This document shows positions 5,065-6,081 of a DNA stretch of 6,081 nucleotides, one piece after another. The stretch is from Anaerolineae bacterium (GTDB lineage Bacteria > Chloroflexota > Anaerolineae > 4572-78 > J111). Positions within the stretch are counted from its first letter, which is position 1, and each line of letters opens with the position of its first letter. The translations under genes were made by a program, and so were the position numbers. The notes beneath the pieces were generated by a model that searched no databases, was not told where the DNA came from, and saw only the letters and a program-made list of their open reading frames with translations. The stretch is taken from the NCBI GenBank assembly GCA_020433835.1, contig JAGRBY010000451.1, forward strand, positions 1 to 6,081, read 5' to 3'.

Positions 5065-6081
5065 TTACAAAAATAGGCCGATTTTCGCCGCTGCTGCGCG
5101 GATTTCTTGCTCCAGCGATGCGGCAAGCGCGGTATCGTGTTGGGACATCAGGAAACCGGCGTAGGCCAGTTTTGTGCGCAGTAAGCCGGCCGGCGACCCA
5201 ATCTGTTCAAACAGAGCGATGGCTTTTTTATACACATCATCGGCCGCTTTATGTTGTTGCCGCGCTGCATATATTCCGGCTAAAGTTGCCAGGCAAACTG
5301 CGTTGTGAAAGCGGCTTTGCGTGCCTTCAATCAACTTCAAGCCTTCTTCGGCAGCCTGGGTAGCCGGCTCGATGGCACCAAGTGCCAGATGGGCCTGGGC
5401 CAGCAGCAGCGCGATATCTCCCAGCCCGGAAGCGTTTTGCTTGTGCAGCTCTTGCGCCAGGGTATATGCCTGTTTGAGCAGCGGCAAGGCCGTCTCAGCC
5501 TGTTTTTGCAGCAGATAAGAGCGACCTCGTTCGATAGAAACGGTCATCAATCCATCGTTGCTGTCGAGCGTGGTAAAACGTTCTTGAGCCTGATCGAAGT
5601 GGCTAGTGGCTTCGTCGAAATGGCCTTGATCGGCTGCGATGCAGCCTAACGTGACCAAACAGTAGCCCTCGCCCCACTGATCATCAAACGTGCGCCGGAT
5701 ATCCAGCGATTGGTGGGTAAGTTTGGTGGCTTCGGCAAATTGGCCCTTGAGCAAATAGACCAGTCCCAAGCGGCTGTAAGCTCCGGCCAGCCGGGCCTTG
5801 TCGTTACTGCTCAACAACAGTTCGACGGCTTTGCGGCATCGACTTTCGGCCTCATCGAGCAGACCCAGCCGAAAGGAGATCATACCAAGATGCGACTGGG
5901 CCGTGGCCCGTTCTATGAGCGAAACGCCGTCAAGTTTTGATACGGCTGTAGCAAATTCGGCGGCGGGCCGGTACTTGTCGGACAGCCAGGAGGTGAAGGC
6001 CAGATCGTTGAGGCTTTGGGCTTCCTGATGAATGTCTTTCTCGCCACGGGCCAGTTCTAAAGCACGCTGCGAGGCATTGAG
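5065..6081 (-). CDS. Tetratricopeptide-repeat protein, C-terminal part (open at right edge)
   Basis: The frame is open from the right edge to the TAA at 5067-5065, giving 338 residues of the C-terminus. The ATG at 5883 is internal: the coding frame continues upstream of it with the same repeat pattern, so it is not the start. The protein is helical throughout, with about six repeats of roughly 40 residues. Counting from the right edge, they start near residues 60, 98, 138, 178, 220 and 260. Each has TPR hallmarks such as A-Y-S-R-L-G-L-V-Y, G-x-F/Y-x-E-A and a closing A-x-x-L/I. The 40-residue period is typical of TPRs in large signalling ATPases (MalT-, SARP/AfsR- or cyclase-type proteins). 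The C-terminus has no LuxR-type helix-turn-helix, so any output or ATPase domain must lie upstream, outside the window. Its function cannot be assigned; a protein-protein interaction scaffold is the safe reading. Confidence 0.9.
   Translation of the reverse strand, partial: LNASQRALELARGEKDIHQEAQSLNDLAFTSWLSDKYRPAAEFATAVSKLDGVSLIERATAQSHLGMISFRLGLLDEAESRCRKAVELLLSSNDKARLAGAYSRLGLVYLLKGQFAEATKLTHQSLDIRRTFDDQWGEGYCLVTLGCIAADQGHFDEATSHFDQAQERFTTLDSNDGLMTVSIERGRSYLLQKQAETALPLLKQAYTLAQELHKQNASGLGDIALLLAQAHLALGAIEPATQAAEEGLKLIEGTQSRFHNAVCLATLAGIYAARQQHKAADDVYKKAIALFEQIGSPAGLLRTKLAYAGFLMSQHDTALAASLEQEIRAAAAKIGLFL

Noticed and set aside
5065..5883. TPR gene starting at the ATG at 5883
   Set aside because: The same frame stays open to the right edge and keeps encoding TPR-like helices, and no ribosome site precedes the ATG. 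The gene is truncated by the window edge.

Overview
This window looks like a chromosomal segment from a free-living bacterium, most likely a member of the Chloroflexota. That guess rests on gene style: a moderate-to-high GC genome rich in CCGG/GGCC words, frequent GTG and TTG starts, a long TPR protein, and a PLP aminotransferase and GH77 enzyme of the type seen in that phylum. No marker gene here proves the taxonomy.

Left block, minus strand (1 to 1580): a compact cluster read right to left. It begins with a DtxR/MntR-type metal-dependent repressor (906-1580). Next is a small flavoprotein resembling phosphopantothenoylcysteine decarboxylase (335-853, TTG start). Last is the N-terminal part of an unrecognised protein that runs off the left edge (1-322). 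The last two genes are only 12 nt apart, and the third gene's ribosome binding site overlaps the second gene's stop codon.

Divergent intergenic region (1581-1845): it separates the repressor cluster from a rightward gene. It holds a candidate promoter for each direction, a strong dyad (TTTGATGC/GCATCAAA) and an outer inverted repeat around it. The rightward gene (1846-2937) is a class I/II PLP-dependent aminotransferase. Its start is best placed at a GTG nine bases after the AGGAG box. It converges on malQ, and a perfect 11-bp stem at 2995-3024 probably terminates both.

Right block, minus strand: malQ, the GH77 4-alpha-glucanotransferase (3063-4658), has its catalytic residues intact. It is preceded by a 406-base noncoding stretch (4659-5064), the least ordinary part of the window. 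From left to right this holds degenerate heptamer repeats, a cluster of small hairpins, a candidate minus-strand promoter with an embedded dyad, and an 84-bp element bounded by perfect 16-bp inverted repeats. To its right is the C-terminal part of a TPR-repeat protein (5065 to beyond 6081).

Functionally the window mixes metal-responsive regulation, amino acid transamination and alpha-glucan metabolism. I see no single pathway joining the three blocks. No RNA gene, CRISPR array, transposase or phage gene is visible. I do not see a convincing new multi-gene system. The most unusual parts are the noncoding repeat structures and the DtxR, flavoprotein and unknown-protein cluster.
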